A stretch of DNA of 60,495 bases from Bacillota bacterium (lineage in GTDB: Bacteria > Bacillota > Negativicutes > Sporomusales > UBA7701), in the NCBI GenBank assembly GCA_023415775.1, contig JAEZJM010000007.1, positions 1 through 60,495 of the forward strand, read 5' to 3'. The notes under the pieces were generated by a model that worked only from the letters and a program-made list of their open reading frames with translations, was not told the origin of the DNA and ran no database searches. A program made the position numbers and the translations under genes. Of this stretch, positions 41,484 to 50,408 are shown piece by piece. Position 1 is the stretch's first letter; each line of letters opens with the position of its first letter.

Positions 41484-42842
41484 TTAATTCGCCTGCCCCT
41501 TTTTGCTTTTTGCGAGGGTGCTTGTCTGAGTGAGGAAGGTTTCCATCTTTTCGGCCGTCTCCTGTTCGGCCGACTTCAGAAGGTGGCTGTAAATATTCAT
41601 GGTGGTGCTGGTTCTGCTGTGCCCCAGCTTGCCGGAGACGGTCCGCACATCGGTACCGCCGGCGATCAGGTATGTGGCGGCCATATGCCGGAAAGCGTGG
41701 GGGCTTATCCGCGGCAGCTGGTTCTCGTCGCAGAAGCGGCGGAGCCAGGTATTGAAGCTGTGGGGGTGGGCCGGCCGGCCGTCCCATTGGGTGAATACCC
41801 GGTCATTGTCCCTTTCCTTTGCCCCGCGCCACTTTTCGCCCAGTTTTAGGCGCTTCTTATGCTGGGCGACTTTATGCTGGCCGAGTATCCCCATTACCGA
41901 ATTGGGGATACTTACCGACCGGTCGCTGCTTCTATTTTTAGTCCCTTTGGTGGTAGTGCCGGGGCCCGGAACGTAGACGCTGGCCTGCTCGATTCGCAGG
42001 CTGTTTTTTTCGAAATCAACGTGGCGCCATTCCATGCCGAATATCTCTTCCCGCCGGAGGCCGCCGGTCAGCGCCAGGAGGATCCATAGCTTCTGCTTGT
42101 CGTCTTCTCCCTCGAGGGATTGGAGGAAGCTGCTGAGGGTTTCCTGGTCATAGATGGCCTTCGGTTTCTGGTCAACCTTCGGCGGCTCGACGCGATCAGC
42201 AGGATTATTCGGAATCAGGCCCCATTTGACGGCCTTATTGAGCAGCGAGGAGATCAGGGCATGGTGCTTGCGGATGGTGTTCGCAGACAGGCATTCCCCA
42301 GCAGCTGGCACCAGTTGCCGGCCGTCGTCGGGGTTTTCGGCGTTCGTGCCGATAACCTCCTCCGGAGCAGCTGGCGCGGCAGCCGAACAATCGCAGGAAG
42401 TTGCGATGGCGCTTTCCTTGTCTCCCTCGGGCTCTTTCGGCTGCTTCTTCCGTTGCACCTTCTTAATGCCCGGCTCGGCCAGGTTGCTGTAAAAGGCTAG
42501 CAGGTGTTTGGGTTCGATTTTGTCAATGCGCTTATGGCCGAGTGACGGCTTAATTCTGACGAAAAGGAAATCATTATAGGCTATCGTAGTCGCCTCATGA
42601 TTCTTTCGCGCATGGTTTTCCTTCCAGAAATCGTAGAATTGGCTGAGCGTCATTTTACCCGAGATGGCATACTGGCCGGCCTCAACCGCGGTGATGAACT
42701 TGGCCAGCTCCTTCTCGGCCTCTTTGTCGCTATTACAGATGACGGTCTTTGTCTTTTTTATCTGCCGACCGTTGCCGTCCATGCCGCCGGATACTACCAG
42801 GCGGTAAGAGTTTTTCCCCCGCTTCTCAATTGATCCGGCCAT
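41484..42842 (-). CDS. int: Tyrosine integrase of element 2
   Basis: Phage-type tyrosine recombinase of 452 aa, reading toward attL as usual for a tRNA-integrated element. The N-terminal arm-binding region (GSIEKRGKNSYRLVVSGG) is followed by a core-binding domain interrupted by an acidic, Ala/Pro-rich insert (about 135-180). The catalytic domain has Arg in ALTGGLRREEIFGMEW, HxxR in SPHAFRHMAATYL and Tyr in TTMNIYSHLL. ATG 42842 was preferred over a GTG nine bases earlier. It overlaps the zinc-finger gene upstream by 17 bases, so the two are probably co-transcribed. Confidence 0.93.
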   Translation of the reverse strand: MAGSIEKRGKNSYRLVVSGGMDGNGRQIKKTKTVICNSDKEAEKELAKFITAVEAGQYAISGKMTLSQFYDFWKENHARKNHEATTIAYNDFLFVRIKPSLGHKRIDKIEPKHLLAFYSNLAEPGIKKVQRKKQPKEPEGDKESAIATSCDCSAAAPAAPEEVIGTNAENPDDGRQLVPAAGECLSANTIRKHHALISSLLNKAVKWGLIPNNPADRVEPPKVDQKPKAIYDQETLSSFLQSLEGEDDKQKLWILLALTGGLRREEIFGMEWRHVDFEKNSLRIEQASVYVPGPGTTTKGTKNRSSDRSVSIPNSVMGILGQHKVAQHKKRLKLGEKWRGAKERDNDRVFTQWDGRPAHPHSFNTWLRRFCDENQLPRISPHAFRHMAATYLIAGGTDVRTVSGKLGHSRTSTTMNIYSHLLKSAEQETAEKMETFLTQTSTLAKSKKGQAN

Positions 42843-43911
42843 CAAAAACACCGTCCTTCACGTACTTTTCTAAGAGGTGCTGTACCTCTTTATAGGTTTT
42901 ACCGCGTTCGAGCAAGGTTTCGCCTATTCCTAAAACGTGATCATATTGAACATGAGGAAGATTAACCTTTTTATTCCTATTTTTCCATCCCCGCAACAGA
43001 TTCTTTAACTTGCCGATGTCTGTTGACCAATAATATTTATCCTTGCATTCAGTACAACAAAACTCTTTCTTTTTTCCAGAGGGGTCGTCGTGAATCATTT
43101 TATTGCATCCTGGACGCTTGCAATAATACAGGTTTCCAGGAGGCATTAGATGAGTCAATAAGTAGAAAAGAAGTCGATTTTCACTGGATATCTCGATAGT
43201 TGGAGTGTTTTCAATCATCTTCACCTTATATTGGGGTGGGTAAGTATTAAACATTTGCACCAAATTATCATACAATTTTTCTCTAAACAATGCCTGCCGC
43301 TGCGCTGTTGAGCCAGCCTCAATGATGGGGAGATCGGCGCGATCAATCAAAATCTGAAATAGTGGAAAAGGGTAATCTTCCGTTGGGGTGGGACCTGGAA
43401 TAAAGAATTTAAATTTTTTCCCTAACGAAAACAGGCGCATTTTTGCGGTCTTGACGGGGTTTTCCTTGAAATAGTCGGCGAGAGTAGTGGCATATGCATT
43501 GCATGATTCATTAATTTTTTCAATAAATTCATTATGCCAGGTGAAAGCATATAATTGGTTAAGAGCTAACCCCAAGTCTTTGATAGGCAGGTCTGGGAAG
43601 GGAGCGCCATATTTTTCGCAGTATTTAACAAAGTTCCTGTAATCAGTGGTCCTGAAATGTTCCCGGTCAACTAGCCTATATTCTTGGATTAGTTCATCCG
43701 TAGCATTAAGATATTGCTTGTGATCGATGTCGGGGGTGGCCAAATTTTTCGGCTGCCTAAATCTGATTATCGTGGTAATGCTTAATTCATTAGGGTTTAT
43801 CATGTCTAATGGGGTTTCATTACCGTTCTCGTCTTCAACATAGGGAATAGTACCTGGGTGAAAAATCGGGGTAAAACCCATATTTAGAAGGTTGGTACTA
43901 TTTTTTTTCAT
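42826..43911 (-). CDS. A+T-rich zinc-finger protein co-transcribed with the integrase
   Basis: Unrecognised protein of 361 aa. The C-terminal third holds a zinc-finger-like cluster, YYCKRPGCNKMIHDDPSGKK followed by EFCCTECKDKYYW, resembling the CGNR/ABATE-type C-terminal finger. The rest is a mixed alpha/beta region without a known motif. Codon use is clearly more A+T-rich than in flanking genes, a sign of recent acquisition. ATG 43911 has GCGAGG 9 bases upstream. Its 3' end overlaps the integrase by 17 bases. It may regulate integration or be cargo carried with the integrase. Confidence 0.65.
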   Translation of the reverse strand: MKKNSTNLLNMGFTPIFHPGTIPYVEDENGNETPLDMINPNELSITTIIRFRQPKNLATPDIDHKQYLNATDELIQEYRLVDREHFRTTDYRNFVKYCEKYGAPFPDLPIKDLGLALNQLYAFTWHNEFIEKINESCNAYATTLADYFKENPVKTAKMRLFSLGKKFKFFIPGPTPTEDYPFPLFQILIDRADLPIIEAGSTAQRQALFREKLYDNLVQMFNTYPPQYKVKMIENTPTIEISSENRLLFYLLTHLMPPGNLYYCKRPGCNKMIHDDPSGKKKEFCCTECKDKYYWSTDIGKLKNLLRGWKNRNKKVNLPHVQYDHVLGIGETLLERGKTYKEVQHLLEKYVKDGVFDGRIN

Positions 43912-44051
43912 CCAAATTAACCTCGCTTTGCATGGGTATATTGCTTGCACAATTTAATTATAGGATAATATAGCCAGGAAGACAAGTGAATAACAGAAAT
44001 AATTTCGAGTGGGTGCTTAAAAATAAGCTGTACACTCTGAAAGGAGATACT

Positions 44052-44198
44052 ATGTCTCATCCAAAGCGTGAGCGGCAGCGGGCAAATAGGCGCAAGGGCA
44101 AGGTGGGGAAGGAACCCCCGCTCTCATGGAAGACCTTAACGCATTATGATCCTACCCCGAAAGAAGCAATAGAGCCCTGGAATCGACGGTTGGCTTAA
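44052..44198 (+). CDS. Small basic protein, 48 aa
   Basis: Starts at ATG 44052 after AAAGGAG. The N terminus is strongly basic (HPKRERQRANRRKGKVGK) and the rest is neutral (DPTPKEAIEPWNRRL). Likely nucleic-acid binding; no family recognised. It is first of a rightward run of short phage-like genes and divergent from the integrase operon. Confidence 0.5.
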   Translation: MSHPKRERQRANRRKGKVGKEPPLSWKTLTHYDPTPKEAIEPWNRRLA

Positions 44199-44233
44199 GT
44201 GCCGGCCGTTTTTATTTGGAAGGAGTGAAATGG

Positions 44234-44434
44234 ATGTCAAGAAAACAGCACACGGCCAACCCCCTGATCCGAAATACAATCAACCAAAACAATTTGCGCC
44301 ATTGGGAAGTCGCGGAGGCTATGGGCATTTCTGACGCTTATTTCTCTAAACTGATGAGGCGCCAGCTGCCGGGCGATATGGAGTCGAAAGTGCTCGCCGT
44401 CATCGATGATATAGCGAGAATGAAAGGGGCGTAG
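44234..44434 (+). CDS. Cro/CI-like HTH protein
   Basis: DNA-binding protein of 66 aa. The helix-turn-helix is near residues 18-45: LRHWEVAEAMGISDAYFSKL. It is a single-domain Cro-like repressor or activator, typical of the early region of a phage. ATG 44234 has AAGGAGTG upstream. It probably controls the rightward genes of element 2; no operator was identified for it. Confidence 0.7.
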   Translation: MSRKQHTANPLIRNTINQNNLRHWEVAEAMGISDAYFSKLMRRQLPGDMESKVLAVIDDIARMKGA

Positions 44435-44438
44435 GGAT

Positions 44439-44693
44439 ATGGCAGACATTTGGATTCAAGAGCAGCTTAAAAAACAGCATCGGGTACTCAATGAAAAAGA
44501 GCTGGCCGCCGAACTCGGATTATCGGCCTGGACTGTTAGGCGGTTTCGGCTTCAGGGCGGCATGCCTTGCTTCTGGGTTGGTGGCAGGGTCTTTTTTAGG
44601 CTTCCGAGCGTGTTGGCCTGGCTTGATAAGCAGGAGCAGGGCGAGCAGCCGGCGCCGGTCGCCCAGATCGGCGTCCTCCGTCGGGTTGATTGA
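44439..44693 (+). CDS. HTH excisionase/MerR-like DNA-binding protein
   Basis: Protein of 84 aa with a winged helix: LNEKELAAELGLSAWTVRRF and PCFWVGGRVFFRLPSVLAWL. This is the small excisionase/AlpA type. It starts five bases after the previous stop, so the two HTH genes form one unit. It could be the excisionase partner of the integrase or a regulator; a second such gene lies at 54289. Confidence 0.68.
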   Translation: MADIWIQEQLKKQHRVLNEKELAAELGLSAWTVRRFRLQGGMPCFWVGGRVFFRLPSVLAWLDKQEQGEQPAPVAQIGVLRRVD

Positions 44694-44706
44694 GGGGGCG
44701 GTTGCC

Positions 44707-45455
44707 GTGTTCGGTGGATGGGTGAAATTATACCGCAAACTCCTCGGCCACCCTTTTTGGACCGAAAGAGGGCATTCAGCCGGGCTGAGGCGTGGCTTGA
44801 TATCTTGATGAACGCCAATTATGAGGACAAAGTCAAGGCTGGCACGCAGTACAGGCGAGGCGAATGGCGGACATCCGAACAAAAATTAGCTGACCGATGG
44901 GGTTGGACTAAAAAGAAGGTTCGGTGTTTTTTAGGTACCATGGAGGGGCGTGACATGGTTCTCACCCAAGGTACCAAACAAGGTACCACAATTACCCTTG
45001 TGAATTATGACCTCTACCAGGGTGAGGGTATCACGCAAGGTACCACGGAGGGTATCACGCAAGGTACCACGGAGGGGCAACAAACTAAGAAGAAACAACC
45101 TAAAGAAACCAAGAAGAAAAATCCTTATGCGGACTTCGTTACACTGACCCTTGAGGAATACGAGAAACTGACGGACAAGTATGGCAAGGCCGGTACTGAC
45201 GAGATGATCGAAGTCCTCAATAACTACAAAGCTTCATCGGGCAAGCGATATAAAAGCGATTTTCACACGATCCTCGGCTGGGTAAAAGATCGGTGGCTGG
45301 AAAGACGAGCCGGGTTTGGAGGTAGTAAGCCGCCCGAAAAATCTTTCGGCAGAAGTATCCTACAAAAAATAGCGAGGGGTGAGAAGTACCATGACAAGGG
45401 AGCAGACAGCCAAGTTGTTGACATTGCTGGGCACCGTATTCTCGAAAATGAGTGA
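44707..45455 (+). pseudogene. Phage replisome organiser (DnaD-like) with a frameshift
   Basis: GTG 44707 (GAGGGGG upstream) opens VFGGWVKLYRKLLGHPFWTE, the usual N terminus of phage replisome organisers. That frame then runs out of sense at about 44766. The -1 frame continues naturally with KRAFSRAEAWLDILMNANYE, a winged-helix region, and a C-terminal segment YKASSGKRYKSDFHTILGWV resembling the DnaD/DnaB2 end. One missing A in GAAAG would explain the break. Residues near 95-115 are QGT repeats encoded by a 24-base tandem repeat with GGTACC sites. Replication initiation is the likely original role. Confidence 0.65.
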
Positions 45456-45897
45456 TGGCGACGAGATTGAGATAAACCACCGTATCGACGTATGGACTCT
45501 TCTCCTCGCCGATATCGACTATAAGCTGGCCGAGGTGGCGGCGGTCAAGATGCTCCGTTCCTGCCGGTTTGAGCCGAAGCCGGCAGACATCATCGCCGCG
45601 GTGAGGGCCATTGCACATTCGCGGGTACCGTCGCCGGAGCAGGCGTGGCTTTTAGTCCAGAAGGAAATTGCCCGCTGCGGCCAGTACAAAGCGCCCGAGT
45701 GGAGCCACGCCTACATCCAGGAGGCCGTTCGCACCATCAATTGGTGGAACCTCTGCACGACGGAGATTGACCTGTCGGCCCGCTTTATGAAGATTTACGA
45801 GAGCATTGTGTCTCGGCGCAGGGACGAAGCCGAGAACAACGCCGTTGCTGCCATCATGCGGGCGGAGATTCGGCAATTGACACAGGGAATTGGGTAA
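45391..45897 (+). CDS. Helicase-loader/inhibitor-like replication protein
   Basis: Soluble helical protein of 168 aa. It begins REQTAKLLTLLGTVFSKM and continues with RIDVWTLLLADIDYKLAEVA and FEPKPADIIAAVRAI. This is the pattern of phage G39P-like helicase loader/inhibitor proteins, which bring the replicative helicase to the origin. ATG 45391 lies inside the end of the replisome-organiser frame (65-base overlap). Position right after that gene supports the replication call. Confidence 0.65.
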   Translation: MTREQTAKLLTLLGTVFSKMSDGDEIEINHRIDVWTLLLADIDYKLAEVAAVKMLRSCRFEPKPADIIAAVRAIAHSRVPSPEQAWLLVQKEIARCGQYKAPEWSHAYIQEAVRTINWWNLCTTEIDLSARFMKIYESIVSRRRDEAENNAVAAIMRAEIRQLTQGIG

Positions 45898-45921
45898 AGC
45901 CGAAGGTAAGGGGGTGAAAAA

Positions 45922-46086
45922 ATGGATAGAAGACCAGGCGGCTGGGGCAACTCGGCCGGCGTGAAAAGCGGACGCAGTATCGCGGACCATTTCGAGGAGA
46001 TGGAGCGGAAGATCAAGAAAGCTACTCCGGCCGACTTGAAGCTCAAGCCTTCGCAGATAGGCAACGGGAAAGAGAGGGATTATTGA
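45922..46086 (+). CDS. Small hypothetical protein, 54 aa
   Basis: ATG 45922 with GGGGGTG upstream; the stop overlaps the next start (TGATG). It is a Gly/Arg/Lys-rich hydrophilic peptide with a central HFEEMERKIKKAT helix. No family recognised; it is part of the early gene run of element 2. Confidence 0.5.
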   Translation: MDRRPGGWGNSAGVKSGRSIADHFEEMERKIKKATPADLKLKPSQIGNGKERDY

Positions 46087-46319
46087 TGCGTCATTACTGG
46101 GAAGAGGCGCCGAAAACAGCCGAAACTCCGCGCCTCGAGTTTTTGTATTACCCGGAGGCTCAGCGCCTCATGATCAGGCTGAAGCCGTGGGAAAACGCCG
46201 AAAGGAAACTGGCGGGGCGCAGTATCACAGTCAATCTTCAGCACCTGAGGCTGCAGCCGGTCGAAAAAAGGCGCGAGATAGCCGACCTTCTCAATGATAT
46301 CGTCATGGCGCTCGAGTAG
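46086..46319 (+). CDS. Small hypothetical protein, 77 aa
   Basis: Starts at ATG 46086 inside the previous stop, so translation is coupled. Strands come first (RLEFLYYPEAQRLMIRLKPW), then SITVNLQHLRLQPVEKRREI, then a C-terminal helix. No family recognised. The near-palindrome TAATCAGGATTT lies just after the gene on the minus strand (46324-46335). Confidence 0.5.
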   Translation: MRHYWEEAPKTAETPRLEFLYYPEAQRLMIRLKPWENAERKLAGRSITVNLQHLRLQPVEKRREIADLLNDIVMALE

Positions 46320-46367
46320 GGCGAAATCCTGATTATCAAGCTAATACGAAATTTGGAGGAATGAAAA

Positions 46368-46985
46368 GTGAGTATAGCCGATATCCAAAACTGCATGAAC
46401 AAGATCAAAACGAACCGCCAGAACTACGCCGCCGCGGTGGAGCGCATCCGGGCGGATAAAACCCTCTCTGAAATCGGCCGCGCGCAGAAGATAAGCCGGA
46501 CCTATAATGAGGCCCTGGAAAGGCACCAAGCCCTAGTCAGCGAGTTCAACCAGGCCAAGGCCGACACCCGGAAGGTGATGGCTCAGGACGCCTTCGCCCC
46601 CTCCGTTTCCTCGACAATGAACAGAGCCGAGGCCCAAGCAATCCGGGATTCCTTCACCGCGGCAATCCAGCGGGCTGATTCGGTTAAAGAGTTTAAGGGG
46701 CTTCAGCGCATGATCGAGCTTGCTTCGGTTTCGGGGGATAAAAACACGGCTTTAGCCGCAGCTTACATCGCTTATGAGCGCGGCGAGTATCGGGCGCTGG
46801 AGAAATTCGGTGAGCTATGGCCGACGGACGGAAAGTACATAGAGGATCTTTATCACTTCGACAATGCCTACGGCGCCAAGATGGACCGCGACGCGCAATT
46901 CACCGAAAGGGCACAGATTACCGGTCCGACCAAGCCGCCGGAGTACATGAACGCGGTACCGCGGGAAGAAGAGGCGGCCAGCTAA
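46368..46985 (+). CDS. Phage-type hypothetical protein, coiled coil
   Basis: Protein of 205 aa starting at GTG 46368 with TTGGAGGA upstream. The first 100 residues are helical and charged (IQNCMNKIKTNRQNYAAAVE, ALERHQALVSEFNQAKAD), consistent with a coiled coil. The second half, AALAAAYIAYERGEYRALEK, looks like a short helical repeat. No family recognised. Its place before the tail gene suggests a structural or chaperone role, but a terminator at 47021 separates them. Confidence 0.5.
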   Translation: MSIADIQNCMNKIKTNRQNYAAAVERIRADKTLSEIGRAQKISRTYNEALERHQALVSEFNQAKADTRKVMAQDAFAPSVSSTMNRAEAQAIRDSFTAAIQRADSVKEFKGLQRMIELASVSGDKNTALAAAYIAYERGEYRALEKFGELWPTDGKYIEDLYHFDNAYGAKMDRDAQFTERAQITGPTKPPEYMNAVPREEEAAS

Positions 46986-47020
46986 ATACCTGACGTCGAT
47001 TTAACCGAAGTCATCTCCGG

Positions 47021-47053
47021 AAAGGGTCTGCCCCCCAGCGCAGGCCCTTTTCC
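47021..47053 (+). terminator. Terminator inside element 2
   Basis: AAAGGGTCTGC and GCAGGCCCTTT, then TCCC. Confidence 0.6.
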
Positions 47054-47090
47054 CGTGTACGTCAATAATCAGGAGTAGGAGGAAGGCTTA

Positions 47091-47399
47091 ATGGACTTAG
47101 TTGCTGACTGCATCCATCGGGTAAGGAACAAGCTTGCGGCACAGATCGAGGAGATGATCGATGCGGGACTCTTCTCGCGGGAGCTTATCATCTCCATGAT
47201 GGAAGAGGCTATGGAGAAGGTAATGCCCGCTGAATTGGAAGGCATAGCTGAAAAAATGTGCATACCGGTTTCGGAACGGGCAGCCTTCGGGGAAGAATTG
47301 CGGGAAGAATGCCGGACGCTTATTCTTCAGGTAAAAGAGGGCAAGCCGCCGGGCTTCAGCGCAAGCGACACTTATCAAAAAAATGGAGATTTACAATAG
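47091..47399 (+). CDS. Hypothetical protein before the tape measure
   Basis: Acidic helical protein of 102 aa (LAAQIEEMIDAGLFSRELII, EEAMEKVMPAELEGIAEKMC) with two cysteines. ATG 47091 follows AGGAGGAAGG. It lies where phages usually encode a tail assembly chaperone, just before the tape-measure gene. The sequence itself gives no family, so that role is only suggested by position. Confidence 0.5.
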   Translation: MDLVADCIHRVRNKLAAQIEEMIDAGLFSRELIISMMEEAMEKVMPAELEGIAEKMCIPVSERAAFGEELREECRTLILQVKEGKPPGFSASDTYQKNGDLQ

Positions 47400-47445
47400 C
47401 TGGCTAAGAGGCCGGCTATTTATTTTTAGGAGGGAGTGAGCACAC

Positions 47446-50007
47446 ATGGCCGATACCGAAGTTGGCAGCCTGATTGTAAGGGTAAGGGCCGACCTAACTG
47501 ATACGTTGAAGCAGCTCGACGATTTTGAGAAGAAAAGCGAAACCACTGCCGGCAAAGTCCAGGCGTCCATGGCCGGCGTCGGCAAGGCGCTAACTGTCGT
47601 AGGGGCAAGCCTCGGCGCGTTCGCCGCTACCGCCGTCAAAAGCGCTATCTCCTGGGGAGAGGCGGTCGACGACCTCTCCGACAAGACGGGTATGGCCGGC
47701 GAGGAATCCAGCAAGCTGCTTTTGGTAGCCCAGCGCGTGGGCATTGGCGCTGACGAAGCCGGCATGCTGTTCACCCGGTTCGCCCGTAGTGCGTATACCG
47801 CGGCGCAAGCACAGGTAGACGCGGCGGCGGCAGGTAAAGAATCTGCGGACGCCTACACGCCCTTCGGCATCAGCGTGACCGACGCCGAAGGGCGGATAAA
47901 ATCCACAACCGACCTTTTTGCTGAAGTTAAGGAAAAAATAGCCGACTTGCCGGACGGCCTCCAGAAGACGGCCCTTGAAATGGAACTATTCGGCCGCAGC
48001 GGCGCGAAGATCCATGACATGCTCCACATGACCGCCACGGAGATGCAGGCGGTAATCGACCGTGGCAAGGCGCTGGGACTTATCCTGTCCACCGAACAAG
48101 CTGCCGCATGGGAGATGCTGGGGCGCGACATTAACGAGGTAAAAGGAACGCTCACGGCGGTCGGTATCGGTATTGCTACCGAACTTATGCCGACGATAAG
48201 AAGCACCATCGACACCATTACAAACCTTACAAAAGCATTTATTAACATGGACCCGGAAACAAAGCAGATGATTGTCAGTATCGCTAAGGCCGCTCTGGAG
48301 GTAGGATTGGCGAGCATAGCGATCGGCAAGATTTTACCCGTTTTGCGGGCGATGCGGACTGCCACTTGGGCAGCTGCGGGACCGTGGGGCGCTCTTGCAG
48401 GTGCTATTTCTCTGGTTACTTTAGCGCTGCTCGACCTTGAGGACGCACAGAATAGAGTGGCCGGCTACGACCCAAAGGCCAAGGTTTTTGCCGACCCGGA
48501 GCGCGATGGCAAGCATCTTAAGGAAGTCCAGGAAGAAGGGCAATTGACGACCGGCCCGGGCGGCGAACTCATTTACGTGCCCGGCATGAAGAAGCGAGTC
48601 GCATTGTCAGACGACGAGGAGGCCCGGCTGGCGCAGTTCAACAAAAATAAGCAGCAGGCGTCCCGTGGGGATGGCGGAGCCCCTCCAGTTACTCCGACCA
48701 ACGGCGGCGACGACCGCACGGCCTTTCAGCGCTACCAGGAGGAAACTCAAAACCTCATCAGCATCTGGTCATGGCAGATCGATATGGAGCAGCTTTCCTA
48801 CGAGCAATTCGCTGCGCACGTCCAGGAACGTCTTGACGGCCTGGCGCAGGTATCGGTCCTTACAAAAGAGATAAGCGACCGTGAAGCGCTACAGAGAGAT
48901 TTGGAAGGCACGGTATTTACCATCAATAAGCAGGCTCGCGCCGAGGCCATCGAAAAGGCCGGTAAGCAGGTTGAGCTTGGGCAGATGACTATCGATCAGT
49001 ATGAGCAGCTCCTGCAAAAGGTCAAGGCTTCGGCCAGCACCGACAAAGAGCGCATTGACCTTGCTATTCAGCTTGCCAGAGCACAGCATGAGGCGCTACA
49101 AAAAGCCATCCAGCTTGAGGCCGACCTGGCGACCGCGAGTCAGGTGGCGCTCGACCGCCAGCAAGAAGGTGAACGGCATGCGCTGGAGATGGTCAAGATC
49201 GCCAGCGACGAAAGCTATGAGTACAAAAAGGTCGTCATCGACGCTGAGACGGCGTTGAAGCTGAAGCAGCTCGCCGACGAGTACGCGCTTGAATCCAAGG
49301 CACTGGACGATAAGATATCTCTTTATGAGAAGCGCCGTCAGGCAAACGGTAAGCTGACCAAGCAGGAGCAGGAGGAATATGACAATTACTTGCGCCAGAA
49401 GAAAGCCCTGGACGCCAAGTATCAACTGGAGGCCGAGAAGGCCAACAACGAACACCTTGAGCGCATCGCAGCCCAGTACCAGGAGATCATCGACACCAAC
49501 AACCGCATGATAACCGACCTCATCACCAACACCAGAAGCGGCCACGATATCCTCGAAGATATGTGGTACAAGTACGTCGAGCGTGTCGTCGCGCAGCTTT
49601 TCCGGGTAAATGAAGAAGTCAATATCTTTACCTCTTTGCTGGGCGGGATTTTCGGCATCGGCGGATCAGGGAGCAATGCAACGGCGGCCGCCTCGGATAG
49701 TTGGAAGAAGGGGTTATATGGTTTCGCCGGCGGCGGCGACGTTCCCGATATCCCAGGCGACATCCCGGCCGTTCTGCACCGGCGCGAGATGGTGCTGCCG
49801 GCCGACATCGCGGATATGCTTAGGAGCGGCAAAGCAGGGGGCGGCGATAGTCGAACCGTCATTCTCAACCAGACTTTCCAGGGGGCGACTGATCCGGCCA
49901 TAGTTGCTCAGCTCAAACAGGTGGGCAAACAGACGGAGGCCACGGTCAAAAACCTGCTGCAGAATGACCCGGCAACAAGGCGACTAGTGAAGGGGGCGGC
50001 GCGATAG
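47446..50007 (+). CDS. Phage tail tape measure protein
   Basis: Long protein of 853 aa that would set tail length and be ejected with the DNA. The N-terminal TMP domain (about 1-260) has the ALTVVGASLGAFAATAVKSA segment near 48-67 and MAGEESSKLLLVAQRVGIG. A hydrophobic stretch follows (about 285-330), then a long helical/coiled-coil region (about 430-700). The Gly-rich tail FAGGGDVPDIPGDIPAVLHR carries the typical tape-measure ending. It is intact although no other tail or capsid gene is found in the element. Confidence 0.85.
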   Translation: MADTEVGSLIVRVRADLTDTLKQLDDFEKKSETTAGKVQASMAGVGKALTVVGASLGAFAATAVKSAISWGEAVDDLSDKTGMAGEESSKLLLVAQRVGIGADEAGMLFTRFARSAYTAAQAQVDAAAAGKESADAYTPFGISVTDAEGRIKSTTDLFAEVKEKIADLPDGLQKTALEMELFGRSGAKIHDMLHMTATEMQAVIDRGKALGLILSTEQAAAWEMLGRDINEVKGTLTAVGIGIATELMPTIRSTIDTITNLTKAFINMDPETKQMIVSIAKAALEVGLASIAIGKILPVLRAMRTATWAAAGPWGALAGAISLVTLALLDLEDAQNRVAGYDPKAKVFADPERDGKHLKEVQEEGQLTTGPGGELIYVPGMKKRVALSDDEEARLAQFNKNKQQASRGDGGAPPVTPTNGGDDRTAFQRYQEETQNLISIWSWQIDMEQLSYEQFAAHVQERLDGLAQVSVLTKEISDREALQRDLEGTVFTINKQARAEAIEKAGKQVELGQMTIDQYEQLLQKVKASASTDKERIDLAIQLARAQHEALQKAIQLEADLATASQVALDRQQEGERHALEMVKIASDESYEYKKVVIDAETALKLKQLADEYALESKALDDKISLYEKRRQANGKLTKQEQEEYDNYLRQKKALDAKYQLEAEKANNEHLERIAAQYQEIIDTNNRMITDLITNTRSGHDILEDMWYKYVERVVAQLFRVNEEVNIFTSLLGGIFGIGGSGSNATAAASDSWKKGLYGFAGGGDVPDIPGDIPAVLHRREMVLPADIADMLRSGKAGGGDSRTVILNQTFQGATDPAIVAQLKQVGKQTEATVKNLLQNDPATRRLVKGAAR

Positions 50008-50008
50008 G

Positions 50009-50296
50009 ATGGGCAACGATATGAGCAAAGGTAAGCAGATAAACCCGGCAAAGCAACGCCTTGAGGATGATGTCTTCAAGATTGTGTCAAAGATGACACA
50101 GCCTATTGTGGACGCGAAGAGGATTCTTCCCGGCGCTGCCATTAAAATCTTGCTGGACCAGCTGAACGCGAATATTGACCAGGGCCTGAAAGACGATGCA
50201 GAAAGATGGGGCTTAACCGCTGACGACATACAGGAATGTTGCCGGCGTGCGCTGATGCGGGCGGTCAATGCCGGGACAAGAGGACATGTTAAATAA
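50009..50296 (+). CDS. Small hypothetical protein, 95 aa
   Basis: Starts one base after the tape-measure stop and ends before a strong terminator. It is helical and charged (PAKQRLEDDVFKIVSKMTQP, KILLDQLNANIDQGLKDDAE) with a WGLTADDIQECCRRALMRAV end. No family recognised. It closes the tail-gene unit. ATG 50021 is an alternative start. Confidence 0.5.
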   Translation: MGNDMSKGKQINPAKQRLEDDVFKIVSKMTQPIVDAKRILPGAAIKILLDQLNANIDQGLKDDAERWGLTADDIQECCRRALMRAVNAGTRGHVK

Positions 50297-50301
50297 AAAT
50301 A

Positions 50302-50336
50302 GTAGGGGGTTCAACACAGTGTCGAACCCCCTACAT
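50302..50336 (+). terminator. Terminator after the tail-gene unit
   Basis: GTAGGGGGTTC and GAACCCCCTAC. Confidence 0.75.
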
Positions 50337-50372
50337 TGGAATTAATCAGGATTAGAAACTGTGCAAAAACAA

Positions 50373-50401
50373 GAGCCCGCCGATAATATCGGCGGGCTCG
50401 T
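50373..50401 (-). terminator. Terminator of hicB
   Basis: GAGCCCGCCGAT and ATCGGCGGGCTC, followed on the minus strand by TTGTTTTT. Confidence 0.8.
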
Positions 50402-50408
50402 TGCCTGG

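Noticed and set aside
45026..45073. CRISPR-like repeat
   Set aside because: Two tandem 24-base units without spacers inside a coding region. No CRISPR array or cas gene was seen anywhere.
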